Source: Gordius sp. MW1
Taxonomy: Eukaryota > Nematomorpha > Gordioida > Gordea > Gordiidae
Assembly: GCA_964036665.1 (NCBI GenBank)
Contig: OZ038529.1
Location: forward strand, 24,748,060-24,812,059
Direction: 5' to 3'
Length of the DNA stretch: 64,000 nt
This document shows, in pieces, positions 1 to 11,400 of this stretch; within the stretch, counting starts at the first letter, position 1; each line of letters starts with the position of its first letter. Below the pieces are notes generated by a model that was not told the origin of the DNA, ran no database searches, and saw nothing but the letters and a program-made list of their open reading frames with translations. The translations under genes were made by a program, and so were the position numbers.

Positions 1-143
1 TCATTTGCTTCTATACTTTGTTTAATTTCAAACTTTTAAGTATATTAAGTAAAACTCTTTCGCATGCAATTATTACCTAAAAGCAATTGCTATTGACGTT
101 ATTTCTAAAATTTCACGAGTGATTTGATTTATTTTTCCCCCAG

Positions 144-576
144 GCTTAGATTTTTAGTGATTTTGATAATACATATTGAATCATGTTATCAGATAGATAT
201 AATCCATGACAGCAGTGGTCACGATCTCACCACATCGAGGTTGACAATCATAGAAGTTCAAAGTGAAGATTATGGCAAATACAAATGTTGGGCATCGAAC
301 GTTAGAGGAAAGTCTTCCCTCATATTTACCCTATTCGGTATAAAAATTGCAATTTTTAAAATAAACAAAAAATATTAAATATTTAAAGTAATAAAACATT
401 TTTAAACACTTTATATAATTTTCTTTATAGAATCTTCAGTGCCACTCAATCATTACGGAGGCTACGAAAACAGTATGGTTAACTACATTACCTCATCGGC
501 CCAACGTCCAATCAAAAGCTTATTCCAATTTTTAACACTCTTCCTTTTAATATTGATCCTATCGTCAATTTTTTAA
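144..576 (+). CDS. 3' end of a GPI-anchored Ig-domain cell-surface protein (lachesin/IgLON-like), partial
   Basis: These are the last two coding exons of a gene that enters from the left edge. The first exon ends at 337 and carries the final strands of an I-set Ig domain: an L-T-I strand, then D-Y-G-K-Y-K-C with the domain's second cysteine, then A-S-N-x-x-G. The donor is GT at 338 (phase 1) and the acceptor is AG at 429-430. The last exon, 431-576, encodes a linker and ends in a run of hydrophobic residues reaching the stop, as in a GPI-anchor signal. Lachesin, neurotrimin and IgLON adhesion proteins share this layout, so a role in neuronal or epithelial surface adhesion is inferred. The upstream splice site is uncertain: a strong pyrimidine-rich acceptor ends at 143, but an AG at 191-192 also keeps the frame and would omit an odd hydrophobic stretch. 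A polyadenylation signal lies at 886-891. Confidence 0.8.
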
Positions 577-997
577 TCATCACAAATTGTTCCAAAATAA
601 TATTATATTATGCCAAACTTGAAATGTGACCTTTTTTATCCTCACAAGCTACTTATTATTGATGATCTTCATCCAAAAATATACACATTACATTCTCACA
701 AACGATGTGTTGCCTCAAAATATTCACAGAATCTATGAACGATTTTTATGTATTTAAACAACTTTTTATACTCGTTTTTAAAGCACTTTTTTATATTTGA
801 TCGACTTTTATATAAATCGTATTATGTTTTTTACAACCGAAGCTATTAAATTTGTATAAATTAAAAGAGTCAGTAATTAATAATCAATAAAGTAGCAGTT
901 TGAAAATATCAAAACAATTTCTACATTTGATTTTAAATACACAAATGATTGTTTAACCTATTTTTAATTTTATTATGTATTATTTTATTTTCTAGAC
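577..997 (+). other. 3' flank of the Ig-domain gene
   Basis: AT-rich sequence, probably the 3' UTR up to about 910. An AATAAA hexamer at 886-891 is the likely poly(A) signal. Nothing else is recognisable before the TTAA that bounds the next element. Confidence 0.5.
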
Positions 998-1001
998 TTA
1001 A

Positions 1002-1602
1002 CCCTCGAGAGTATTCCTGAAACCGAACGCGAGAGCAATCGTGGGGTATAACTTTGCCCAACTTTGTAAACTTCTTATAACTTTCAAAGTATTCTTTTAA
1101 AACCTTTCAAATTTTTAAAAGGGCTTAAGATTGATGGTATAAATTTGATACGAATCTAATCAACATAAACTTATTGACAATTTTCTGGATCCCCATTTTT
1201 ATTTTGGTTATTTTAGAGCTTCCCCTCATTTTACCTCTTGACATCATATACCTTAAAATACATCAAAATAACGTTATTTTTTATTAAAAGAATGTTCAAA
1301 ATGTATTAATAACACAAATTATAAAAGATATCATCAAACAAACAAAAAATACATACATTTTTTCCAACAGAAAAAAACTTTCGTAAGAGCATTCGTTGGA
1401 TAAAAAATTACACCAGAAGCCAAAAAAGCTTCTATATTTTAAAAAGTATTAAGCCAAAACCTATGAAATTTTCACCTAACCTAGTTCTTGCTAAAATATT
1501 AAGATGTTGCAAAGACCAAATTCATCAGACTTAAATTGCGTTTTATATTTTAATCTATAATTTGGGTGGGGTTTTAAAATACCCCACGAATACTCTCGCG
1601 GG
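1002..1602. mobile_element. piggyBac-like non-autonomous element (MITE), 601 bp
   Basis: The element is flanked on both sides by TTAA (998-1001 and 1603-1606), the invariant piggyBac target site. The termini are inverted repeats: the left begins CCCTCGAGAGTATTC and the right, reverse-complemented, begins CCCGCGAGAGTATTC; both continue into CGTGGGGTAT after a short insertion in the left copy. The terminal CCC next to TTAA is typical of the family. The interior is AT-rich and has no transposase reading frame, so it depends on an element elsewhere. The few differences between the termini suggest moderate age. Confidence 0.85.
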
Positions 1603-1606
1603 TTAA

Positions 1607-3409
1607 ATTAATCACATCACTGGTGGTGGCGAGTAAATAAATAAAGCAAACAAGCCTTTTCCCGCCTCCAGTGCTTTCACGCCAATCCTCGACGTTGTGG
1701 TTAAGGTAGTGCGGGTAGAAGATACATTAGCAAGCGTGTTTCCTCAAGCGAGACGCTCACAGAAATTACCTCACTCTATCTGTGCTTATTTGTGCCGCTT
1801 GCTTCCTTGTGCCCTGGTTTTATTTTATTGATGCCTATCAGATCATGCTATCCCACCATATACTACAGTATTAAGGGTTTGTAGCTTCACCATCTACTCT
1901 GTTTTTATATCTATAATACCCATAATGACCGTTCTTTTAATTTCTAAAACGCTGCTTATACTTTTATATAACTAATTGCACATTTTAAACCGTTTATGTA
2001 TAGAATTCATTTCAAATCTCAACACCTAAGTATATTTATGCAAATTAAAAATCTTATAAACATAAGTGTACTTATTGCATCAAGTTTAAATTTTAAAAAA
2101 GTCATAATATTAGATTAAATATATATAAGCGAAGGCAGGGCAGGGGGCAGCCTCAACAATGTCAACTTGGTTAAATAAATATAAATCTAAAGACTCGATA
2201 AGTGTGGGGCGGGGAAAATGACTAGCATATTTTGTTAGGTTAATAATTATTGATTTAGCAGCTGTATTCTTAGTTTCAAATGCAACTATAAATTGTTCTC
2301 CCCTTTATTTACCGATACGCAAACGATATTATTAAAATTTCACCTTATAAATTTCCCTTCTCAACCGCGTAAACCAGTGTTCATACTAATTTATTCTAAA
2401 TATTTTAGCCAAAAAAATACTTGAAAATCAATTAAATAATCGTCAATCTTAGATAACTTTAATGCTTCGCCTCGAATCAACCTTATACAGACACAGTATA
2501 CATAGTGTTGCTGCCAGGAGACAGATGTCACCAACACAAGCAATCTTGCTACAGTTCTCCTAGTTATTGCCTCGGGGCGTTGTTGCATATTGGAAATTTA
2601 TGCACTTTCATTGAACAGTTTTTGGAGCTCCTTTTCGCACCCTAGTACTAAAACCCCGTAATTGATAATAACGAAAAAAACTCGGCCTAATTTAGCCAAT
2701 CCTTAATTGTCTCGTGGGGTGCGTAAGGTGAAATTAGACCATTATACGTTTTGTCGCATCGGTGTTCAAGTGTCAATCAAAGCATTAAGCGCGCTCGCTC
2801 AGACGCGAAAAACCGGTTAAATCTGCATAAAAAGCGCGCGCTTTTGCCCTGTTTACCGCGCAAATTTTCATATACCCTTTCCCCACAATTATTAATCGAT
2901 CCAGGATTTATTGATTGATTATTGCCAATATCATCCCAGATTATGAAATTGTATTAGGGTACAAAAAATTTTTCGCTAATCCCCGTCTCCAAAATATTCT
3001 AATCAAAACACATGGGTAAGCGTGAATAGTAATTTTAACGATATTAAAGATTTGTAAAAAAAATTAAAAAAATATTTCTTTTTAATCATTTATTATAATC
3101 GATGCTATTTTTCGCAAGTTAACCAACGACAATCACAAACTTTAAAACACGATATTTTTGATATGGAATCTATTAGTTTTTACCTATTTTGCCCTAAAGT
3201 GTCAAGAGGCATTGTAAGCGCGTCAACTTATAAGTTATGTGACCGGCGGGCTTTTACGCGCTTCAATGTGCAACCATTGTGATGTTCAAATAATTTAGAT
3301 ATGTAATTGTATTAAATTTTTTTAACGTTCGCGTTAGAAATTTCAAAGAGTTGACGACAACTAAATCCTCTCTCCTTCTCTTCAATTAATATTCGCACAA
3401 GGCAAACCC
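1607..3409. other. Spacer and probable SLC34 promoter region
   Basis: No coding sequence was found. Around 1640-1830 the base composition is less AT-rich. From about 2785 to 2870 there is a cluster of CpG-containing words including a perfect 16-base palindrome, AAAAGCGCGCGCTTTT, at 2830-2845. That is about 570 bases before the SLC34 start codon and may be promoter-proximal. Promoter function is inferred from position only. Confidence 0.35.
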
Positions 3410-6400
3410 ATGAAAAAATCAGCTTCAAAATCATACGACGTGGAAGGTAGTAGGATTAATGAGGTAAAGGAAGAACATGAATGGGATCTACCGGATGTAC
3501 AAATTGTGACTAAACGTTGGAGAAGTATATTTATTTTTAATTAATTCTAACTCCTTCAAATTACAGGTTTGTTAGCTGGAGAGAAAGTTAAAAGGGTACT
3601 AGTGGATTACGTGGGCAAAACATTGGGTGTCATGTCTTGTTTGTACTTTTTCATTTGCTCCTTAGATTTGATGTCATCCGCTTTTCGCCTCCTAGGAGGT
3701 AATATACTATTATTTCTTTTTTGAAGATTAATTAATTTTTGTTTCAAATTAGCTAAAACTGCTGGAAAGGTTTTTTCGGAAAGTCAATTACTCAACAACC
3801 CAATCACAGCTCTCATGGTAGGCGTTTTGGTCGCAGCCCTTTTGCATAGTTCCGCTATTGTTTCATCCGTTTTAATCGCCATGGTCGCGAGCGGAAGTAA
3901 TTTTGCGGCTACAAATATATTTTTCAAGATTAATAAAAAACTCACTAAAATTAATTAAATTTCCGCATTGAGTTTATTTGTTAACTTTGATCAAACACCT
4001 AATATACCTGTAAATTATGGGTAGCCAATTATTTTAATTTAATAGAATAAGTCTAATTAAATTTTTTACCTGGGGCCTATATTAGAAGATAATGATGCCT
4101 TTGTATTTAACCAATATGTCTTTTATTGTATTATGATTATTTGTTTTCGTTAAAATAAACTTTGTAACTAAAAAAATGAGGATTGCCTACCCTAAAATTA
4201 AATTAATAAGTGTAGAAGTCTAAAATTTTTAATAATAAGGCATTACTTCAGACATATTTGTTTATAATATGAGATGGCTACCTTAAGATATTGTAATAAA
4301 TGTAATTAAAATTTATTAGTTTCAAAATATTACTAGTCCAAACATTTACACATGATAACTCTATATTTTATGGTTGAATAATGGTTGCGTTATATTGATC
4401 CAGATAATCAATTTTAGTTAAAAAAGTGGATTTTAGGATTATTTATATCTTTTGTTTAGTAATAAAAGTGAGAACTGCCATTCCTATAATAATGGGAGCG
4501 GATATTGGGACAGCCATAACTAATATCATAGTTTCTCTTGGCCAAAGTGGGGATAGAGAACAATTCAAAAGGGCTTTTGCTGCAGCTACAGTTCATGACA
4601 TGTTCAATTGGTTGAGTGTGGTGGTGTTTTTACCCTTAGAGCTAATGACAGGTACATTAATTTATCACATATATTTTAAAAACTTAATACTTTTATTACT
4701 ATAGAGATACACATCCATTTTTTGATCATTTATTCATTTATATAAATTCTTATACTTTTAAAATATTAGGGTTCCTCTACCACATTACCAATTTTATCGT
4801 GAATAAACTTAAAATCGAGAAAGTCAATTACCAGCAAAACCATTTGATAAAGAAATTGACCAAACCCTTTACAGGCTTAATCATCAAGGTAAGTTAAATA
4901 TTGGTTTTAATTTAGGTTGTTTCTTTATACCTTTTAATTGTGGTTGTTATGATGTGCTTAAAAATATGCAATTTAGGTTTTTTTATTTTTTACCCCTTTT
5001 TATAATAACATAGCTAAATAAAGTTGTTTTTATTTAATTTATCAAACCATCTTAGGATCATTCCATGCCACTAACCAATCTCAATAACTCTAAATAATGT
5101 TCATTATTAAAAGTTTGCCAAAATTATCTCCTTCATTTACGTGAGTATTTATCAAAACCTTTTATTTTTGCTTTGTACATATCATTTTGACTAATTTTCT
5201 TGGTTTAGTTTTAATTATTAGGAAATAAGCTTATGGCTATGTGAATAGTTATAGAATTTTTTAGTTGTAAAAGCTATTGTTAATGTATGTTAAAATATTT
5301 GTGTTTTATTTTAGTTGGATGATGATGTGCTAAAATTGATTGCTAAGAATGATCCCCAAACTAGCAACTTAACTATACTAGAGAGGTATTGTATGCCTGA
5401 TGGTTCCGATCTTAGTGCCATCAATTTAACTACAATGATTCCTAACTCTTTGGCTGGAGCCGTTAGATGTAATATTGTCAATTTAAAATATGTCTAATAT
5501 TACTTTTAGGTAAATCACTCTTTTCTCAAACTAATTGGAGCGATAAATTAATCGGCTCAGTGTTGCTAGTTGTTTCTTTATGCCTTCTTTGCTGTTGTTT
5601 GATATCAATGGTCAAGATATTGCAATCCGTATTAAAAAGTACACATAATTGATACATATTATTCTACCGAATAATGTTTAGCCAGGGTATCTTTGACAAT
5701 CAGGAAAATCATTAATTACAAATTTCCAGGCAAATTTGCATTTTTGACAGGCTATTTCGCCATATTTTTCGGAGCATTTGTTACATTTATGATTCAGAGT
5801 AGTACCATATTCACCTCCACCCTTACGCCTCTTGTTGGTCTTGGATTAGTCGCGTAATCTTTTTTAAATATTTATATTTTAACATTTGTTTATAAATTGT
5901 TTTAATGTATATAAACATAAAAACGTTACAGAATCGAAAATGTTTATCCGATGACTTTGGGAAGTAACATAGGGACTACAACGACTGGTCTTATGGCCAG
6001 TTTGGCAGTCGGAACTGATCGTTTGAAAGACTCATTGCACATAGCATTGGTTCACACCTTTTATAATGTATTTGGTGTGTTGCTTTGGTATGTTATACCT
6101 TTCATGAGATGGCCTTTATTCATTGCCAAGTTTTTGGGCGACGTTACTTCGCGATATCGTTGGTTTTCTATTGCCTATTTGCTTTTCTTTTACCTTGTAG
6201 TTCCCACTTTGATATTTTCCCTTTCTGCCATCGGCGGCTTAAAATTATTACTCTCGGTAGTGATTCCTCTCTTAATTTTATTAACATGCGTGATTTGTAT
6301 TAATCTTTTGCAAAAACGAAAGCCGAAAATGCTTCCGCCGGTTCTAAGATCATGGGATTTTTTGCCAGTTTATTTACGTTCCTTAGATCCGATAGACACA

Positions 6401-6871
6401 CAACTTACACGATTGTGTCATTTCTTTCAACGGTTTTCTAATTGCTGGCATCGCAAAGAAAAATCCTCGCATTCTAACCAAGATGTAGAACTTACTAAAG
6501 ATCCAGATACAAAAAATATAAATGGTTCTGATTTTGTAAATCAATCACCTAAATGGCACAAGAATATGAACGGAACTACGAGTACAACTAAACTGATTCG
6601 TGACGATGAAAGTTATCTCCAACTTGAAGCGAAAAGGATATCTAATTTATCTCGCAATTTTGATGATAGCGGTATTGTTATGATGCCTGAATGCAACGAG
6701 GATGGTGGGGATTGTGATACACCTCCGCCCATTTTATTTAATACGGGCATCAACGAGTATCCTAACAATCCTGACAGCGACTCAAGTGAATATTCAAATA
6801 AAAATGACTTGCGAACAATTACAACCCTTACTAAGGTGGGCCCCCAAAATTATGTTAAAGTTTCACAGTAA
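3410..6871 (+). CDS. SLC34: SLC34-family sodium-phosphate cotransporter (NaPi-II type), nine exons, 682 aa
   Basis: This is a plasma-membrane symporter that imports inorganic phosphate with sodium. Exons: 3410-3524, 3567-3698, 3753-3896, 4460-4651, 4770-4888, 5315-5468, 5510-5638, 5730-5853 and 5932-6871. All introns are GT-AG, phases agree, and the total is 2049 nt. The two inverted repeats of the fold are visible: M-G-A-D-I-G-T-A in exon 4 and [10 protein letters not shown] in exon 9. Between them is a large extracellular loop with N-glycosylation sites and cysteines (exons 5-7). The second QSSS-type motif is present (Q-S-S-T-I-F-T-S, exon 8), but the first reads H-S-S-A-I-V-S-S (exon 3), so its glutamine is replaced. 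In V-H-D-M-F-N-W-L (exon 4) the Asp matches the residue that marks electrogenic NaPi-IIa/b rather than electroneutral IIc. The cytoplasmic tail of about 190 residues is hydrophilic. The poly(A) signal is at 7028-7033. Confidence 0.93.
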
Positions 6872-8493
6872 CATGCGTAATAGTGATGCCCTTTTTTATG
6901 TATATATCATTTTTTTCTTGCATATGTTTTTGATCAAATTCTTATTAAATGTTGTATGTGCATCCCACCAATTTTGTACATTTGTAAAAAGAAGTTATGC
7001 ATCTATACTGTATTAAATATGAGTGCAAATAAATAGCCTTTTAAATATGTTTAACCATCCTTGTATGTGTATTAACTTTATTCTAAAATATATCTGACTA
7101 TTTAGCAAATACTAAAATTTTAGTTCACGCGACTGTTTTCCCATTTTATAATTAAGACATATTATATTTTCAAAATCTTAAATTAGGTGACACAAATAAA
7201 TGTTCAATTATATCTATAATTTCTTTCGCAAAATATTTTCTGCAATAATATAAAATTTTATTAAACTAATTTAAATTTTATAGGGCTGAAGCAATGATTA
7301 CAATTAACGAGAGGCATAAATTTGGAATAAACATAATAAACGTATAATATAAATTACGAAATATGTTAAAGGCAACTTTGGTACTAATTAAGCGTTTTTT
7401 ATTGATATATCTACCAAAACCGATTTTGTAATTTTTAATATAATAAATAAGCTTTGTAAAATTTATATTTTTTTCAAATATCTCGCACTTTTGAGTATAA
7501 GATTATGTTAATGAAAATTCACTTAGGATAATTATCTACAACATATCGTCCGATAGGGTTATTAATGTTATAACAAATTTTAAAAAACATGAGCCCTAAT
7601 TTTTTTATTATTGTCCGACCCGAGCTCGGCCCGACACTATTGTTTGGCAAGTCATAATGAAGTCGATTGCTATTAATATGTCATTTAAAACAACATTATA
7701 TTAATTATGAGTGAAGTTGCTTTTTAACTTTTCTACAATTTTCTTATTCAACATTATATCATGATCCAAAGAATATTTTCCTCTAATTAAATCATATATT
7801 TTTTATTAATTTAGGTTGTTTAAAAAAATGGAGAAAAATTCACCATTTCGAATAAAAAAGTTATTGTTCAGGTAGGAGTTGCCTGTGTTTGAAAAGCACG
7901 TTTCTTATAATAGGGTTAGAATAATTTAGAAAGGTATGTTGGCTAGGTTATAATTCATACTTGGTGCCAGAAATCAGTTTCCTAAAATTTATTGTCCAAG
8001 CCAGCCCCGAAATTCTTTCGAGGTCAGACGAGCTTTGGCCTCGGGGGGCTCTCGTGTAAAGCTCAGCGTGGCCGTTAAAAGCTTTCTGTTTAAAAATATC
8101 TTCATACTAAAGTAATGACAAATTAATGCTAATATAAGCACAACTGGGAGTAAAGAAATAGGTAGTTTTATTCAAAATTAGGTAATGGTTTACACACGCC
8201 AATGCATTTGTGTAATCACAGTTCGCGTATTAGAAAGTTGGCTATTTTTTAATAATAATCTTTAATTTTCTGTTCCCTGTGTAAGCTTTAAAAAATAGTA
8301 TACATGACTCTTGTTATACTTTAAGTTTGTTAAGCCAACCTTTGAGGTTGCGCGTTGTCATTTTGTAGTATGAAAGTTATATTACACGAAGTCGTACGGT
8401 ATTTTGTATTGTTCTATTGTTATCAAATCACTTCAAAATGACAAAAGACTAACGAGGGAAACAACCCCTAAAATTTTATCCTAAGCGCAAACA
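6872..8493. other. Intergenic spacer between SLC34 and the ZP gene
   Basis: This holds the SLC34 3' UTR (poly(A) signal at 7028-7033) followed by AT-rich sequence with no reading frame of note. At 7615-7645 there is a short GC-rich stretch like the pieces found in the hAT-type MITEs. At 7992-8050 a GC-rich segment can fold: AGCCCCGA pairs with TCGGGGGGCT around an inner GAGGTCA/TGGCCTC stem. This may be a repeat fragment. Confidence 0.4.
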
Positions 8494-11400
8494 ATGATTA
8501 AAAACTTTGGGTTCTCTCAAAAACAAAAAATATCATTTATGATCAAAATGACTTTAGTTTTAATTTATCTTTTCATATTAGCAGTTACTGCCTTACCAAA
8601 TTTTGTTCCTCCCTTTCTAAATAGATTTCACTCAAGCTATAAAGTTAATGTAAGTGTAACGCCGAACACCACTCCAGCAATAACCCACTCAAAATTATTT
8701 ACTAATGATAATGCCACAAAAATTAATGGAATGAACAAATTTAACGCAACGGGACAATTGGATTTAGAGGGAGGTATACAGCCTTGGCAATTAGATGGGC
8801 ACGAGCGTTCTATGAAACATAGAGTTATTAATTTAATGCCATTGCCCAACGAAACATTAGTACCTATGTACGAAGGTCATAATTTCCAATTGATTCCTAA
8901 CATGGATCAACCATATTCACACCGACCAGACAGAGGCCCTAATCCTATGGCGGGATTTCAGAATTTGGGAGGATTAATGGGTAATCCAACCCTAAACAAA
9001 GATCAATTTCCTCTCATCTCCATGATAAGAGGTCAAAGAAAAAAAAGTCCCTCAAGGACAAAGTTTGACTCTGCTATGTATGATGGAAGGATGAACTTAA
9101 TGGAAGATAGGGAAATGGAGAAGGATTCCGGCACACCTTTTGAAATGTAAGCCTTTACTACAAATACAAATGAGAAAGTTTTATTAATCTTTTTTAAGTC
9201 AGAATATAATTTAGTAGCTTTTAAATTCCTTTTTATTGCTTTCTTTAATTTTTCATACCCTTCTTAGCTAAAATTATCATGTTTGTATTTTTAGCCGTTT
9301 AAAAACATTTCGCGGATTTGCTCCTGCATATAATTTTATCCCTTCGTTTAGATTTAAATTTTTTTTTACACAAATACTTTAATTTTTTTTTTTTTTAAAT
9401 GTATATATTGTTTATTTGAACGTAAGAACATTATAAAAACGAAGTGTCAAAATTCGAAAAATATAGCGGATGTAAAACAAAATAAAAATATTATGATTCA
9501 AAAATGTCGCATGTGTCATCTTGTAAAAGTGGCCAACTGTCGGCCAGGGATTTAAAATTGTACTTAGCTATAAAAATACCAATTTTTTGTTTAAGTAAAA
9601 AATTAGTGGAATATTTAGAGGGCGGGCAGCGACGGCTGATTTCTTTAAAAAGCTTAATGGCGGCCGGACCAAAAGTCCCAGAACACGAGGCAACGATAGG
9701 GGTAAAGATATTAGATGGTAGGAGGGCCTGGTATTTAACCGTTTTGCGGTGTTCGGCGAGAGTCAGAGCGTTGTAGTTTTGGTTAGAGGGGGCGAAAATG
9801 TCTATGCCGGTGAAATCCCATTTAAGGGGTAGACCATTTTGCCAAGGGATAAGGGTAGAGCCGTCTGGTCGCATCCTTCCCTCCAACGAAGGGTTTGACG
9901 GCTCTAAAACGGAGGGAATGTTGGCTTTTTTAAAAGCGGCTTGGATAAGGCTATTCACCTATTCGTGCCTTATGTATTTAAATTTATTGTAAAGGCAGTG
10001 TAGGGGATGCCTTGCATAAATGTCTATGCTCTGGGAGCAGTTGCGGCAGGAATATTCCTTTGAATAGGGAATTCCTAGTCTGAGGGCGATGGCGTATGCT
10101 AGCTCTGGGTCCTCCAACATCAATCCAGAAAGTGAGCTAGGATAAGCTTCAAGCCACTCGTAACCGGTCCGTCAAAAACTAAAGATTTAAGGTTGAAGTG
10201 CTGGCGGGCGTCGCAACTCAATAAGAGGTAATCAACGGAGCGCGATACGAGGCCAGCATCCCAATCCTTTTGTCTAGAGGTTATGGGGAAGGGGGTCCCT
10301 GGGTTGACGTTGGCTGACCAGACGTCTAGGGCTTCTACAAACGACGGATCCTCATTTGTTGTGATTAAACGGTCGATCAATCCTTGTAATTATGTTTAAC
10401 ATTTAAAAAACTTCTATGATTTTTGGTCTTTATATATAGCAGTATCCATAAACTCTCATTACCATACCCATATGTTCGTTCCTTATTTTTAAACTATTTG
10501 TACATGCCGTGCATGTAAAAATTTTAAAGTTAGGTCACATATATATATACAACAAAATTAAAGTTAAAATTTTGCCAATTTAACAAATATAGACCTAAAA
10601 TTGAGGACTTAGAAAATGGGTTTAAAACAGAGGTGGAGTCAGATCATACGTTGGATATCGATTCTGAGGGTCATCATTCTAACGAGCGCGTTGTTAACGT
10701 CGAGGCGAAAGATGAATACGCCGATACAGATGTCGAACCCGATATTGATTACCAATTTGCCGTCGATCCAGATTTTAATTTCTACAAAGACGACACCCGT
10801 GACCGTCGTAAAGAGGTAGAAAGTCGCAAAAAACAGCAAGCTAAACATGCTAAAAGGGTGTCACGTCGGTGGTGGGATAGGTTTAGAAATTCGAGAAGGG
10901 AGTCTCAGAGAAAAAGTCAAGGAGCTGATTGGATGCGCATTAAACCGGGCAAAGAATTTGGACAAACACGAGGTTCCTCGACTTTTAAACCTGCATCCGA
11001 TTCGTTCCCTACATTCGGTATCCATGATTATGGTAACTCCAAGCCAAGAAATAACATATGGCAACCGGATTTAGTGTTTAAGAATCGTGGTATAAGGTTA
11101 CTTAAAAAGACGCGTACCACCGTTTATAACCCTAATAACATAGATCCCGACCTTTTTATACATCAAATACGTCACTTAAATCGCGCGGCGCACAAAGAAA
11201 ATGATGGCGACTACGACAAAAACCAGCGCAAAAGTTATAGGATGCGAAAACTGAAAAAACTTTTCACGAAAGCTAAACTAACGCTTAGAAAGTCAGAAAT
11301 AACTCGACCTAGGAAAAAGTTTAGTATAGACGGGGAAGAAGACGCTTTGAATCATAGGATTTTTTTGGATCCCAATTTAGACGGTGGAATTATAAATAAT

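Noticed and set aside
2391-2588. 65-codon minus-strand frame upstream of SLC34
   Set aside because: No signal, domain, splice context or neighbour supports it; composition looks random.
7615-7650. GC-rich words like those of the hAT MITEs
   Set aside because: No inverted ends or flanking duplication could be found, so no element is called.
9504-9992. Plus-strand frames opposite the retroelement tail
   Set aside because: The minus strand carries the recognised domain; these are its shadows.
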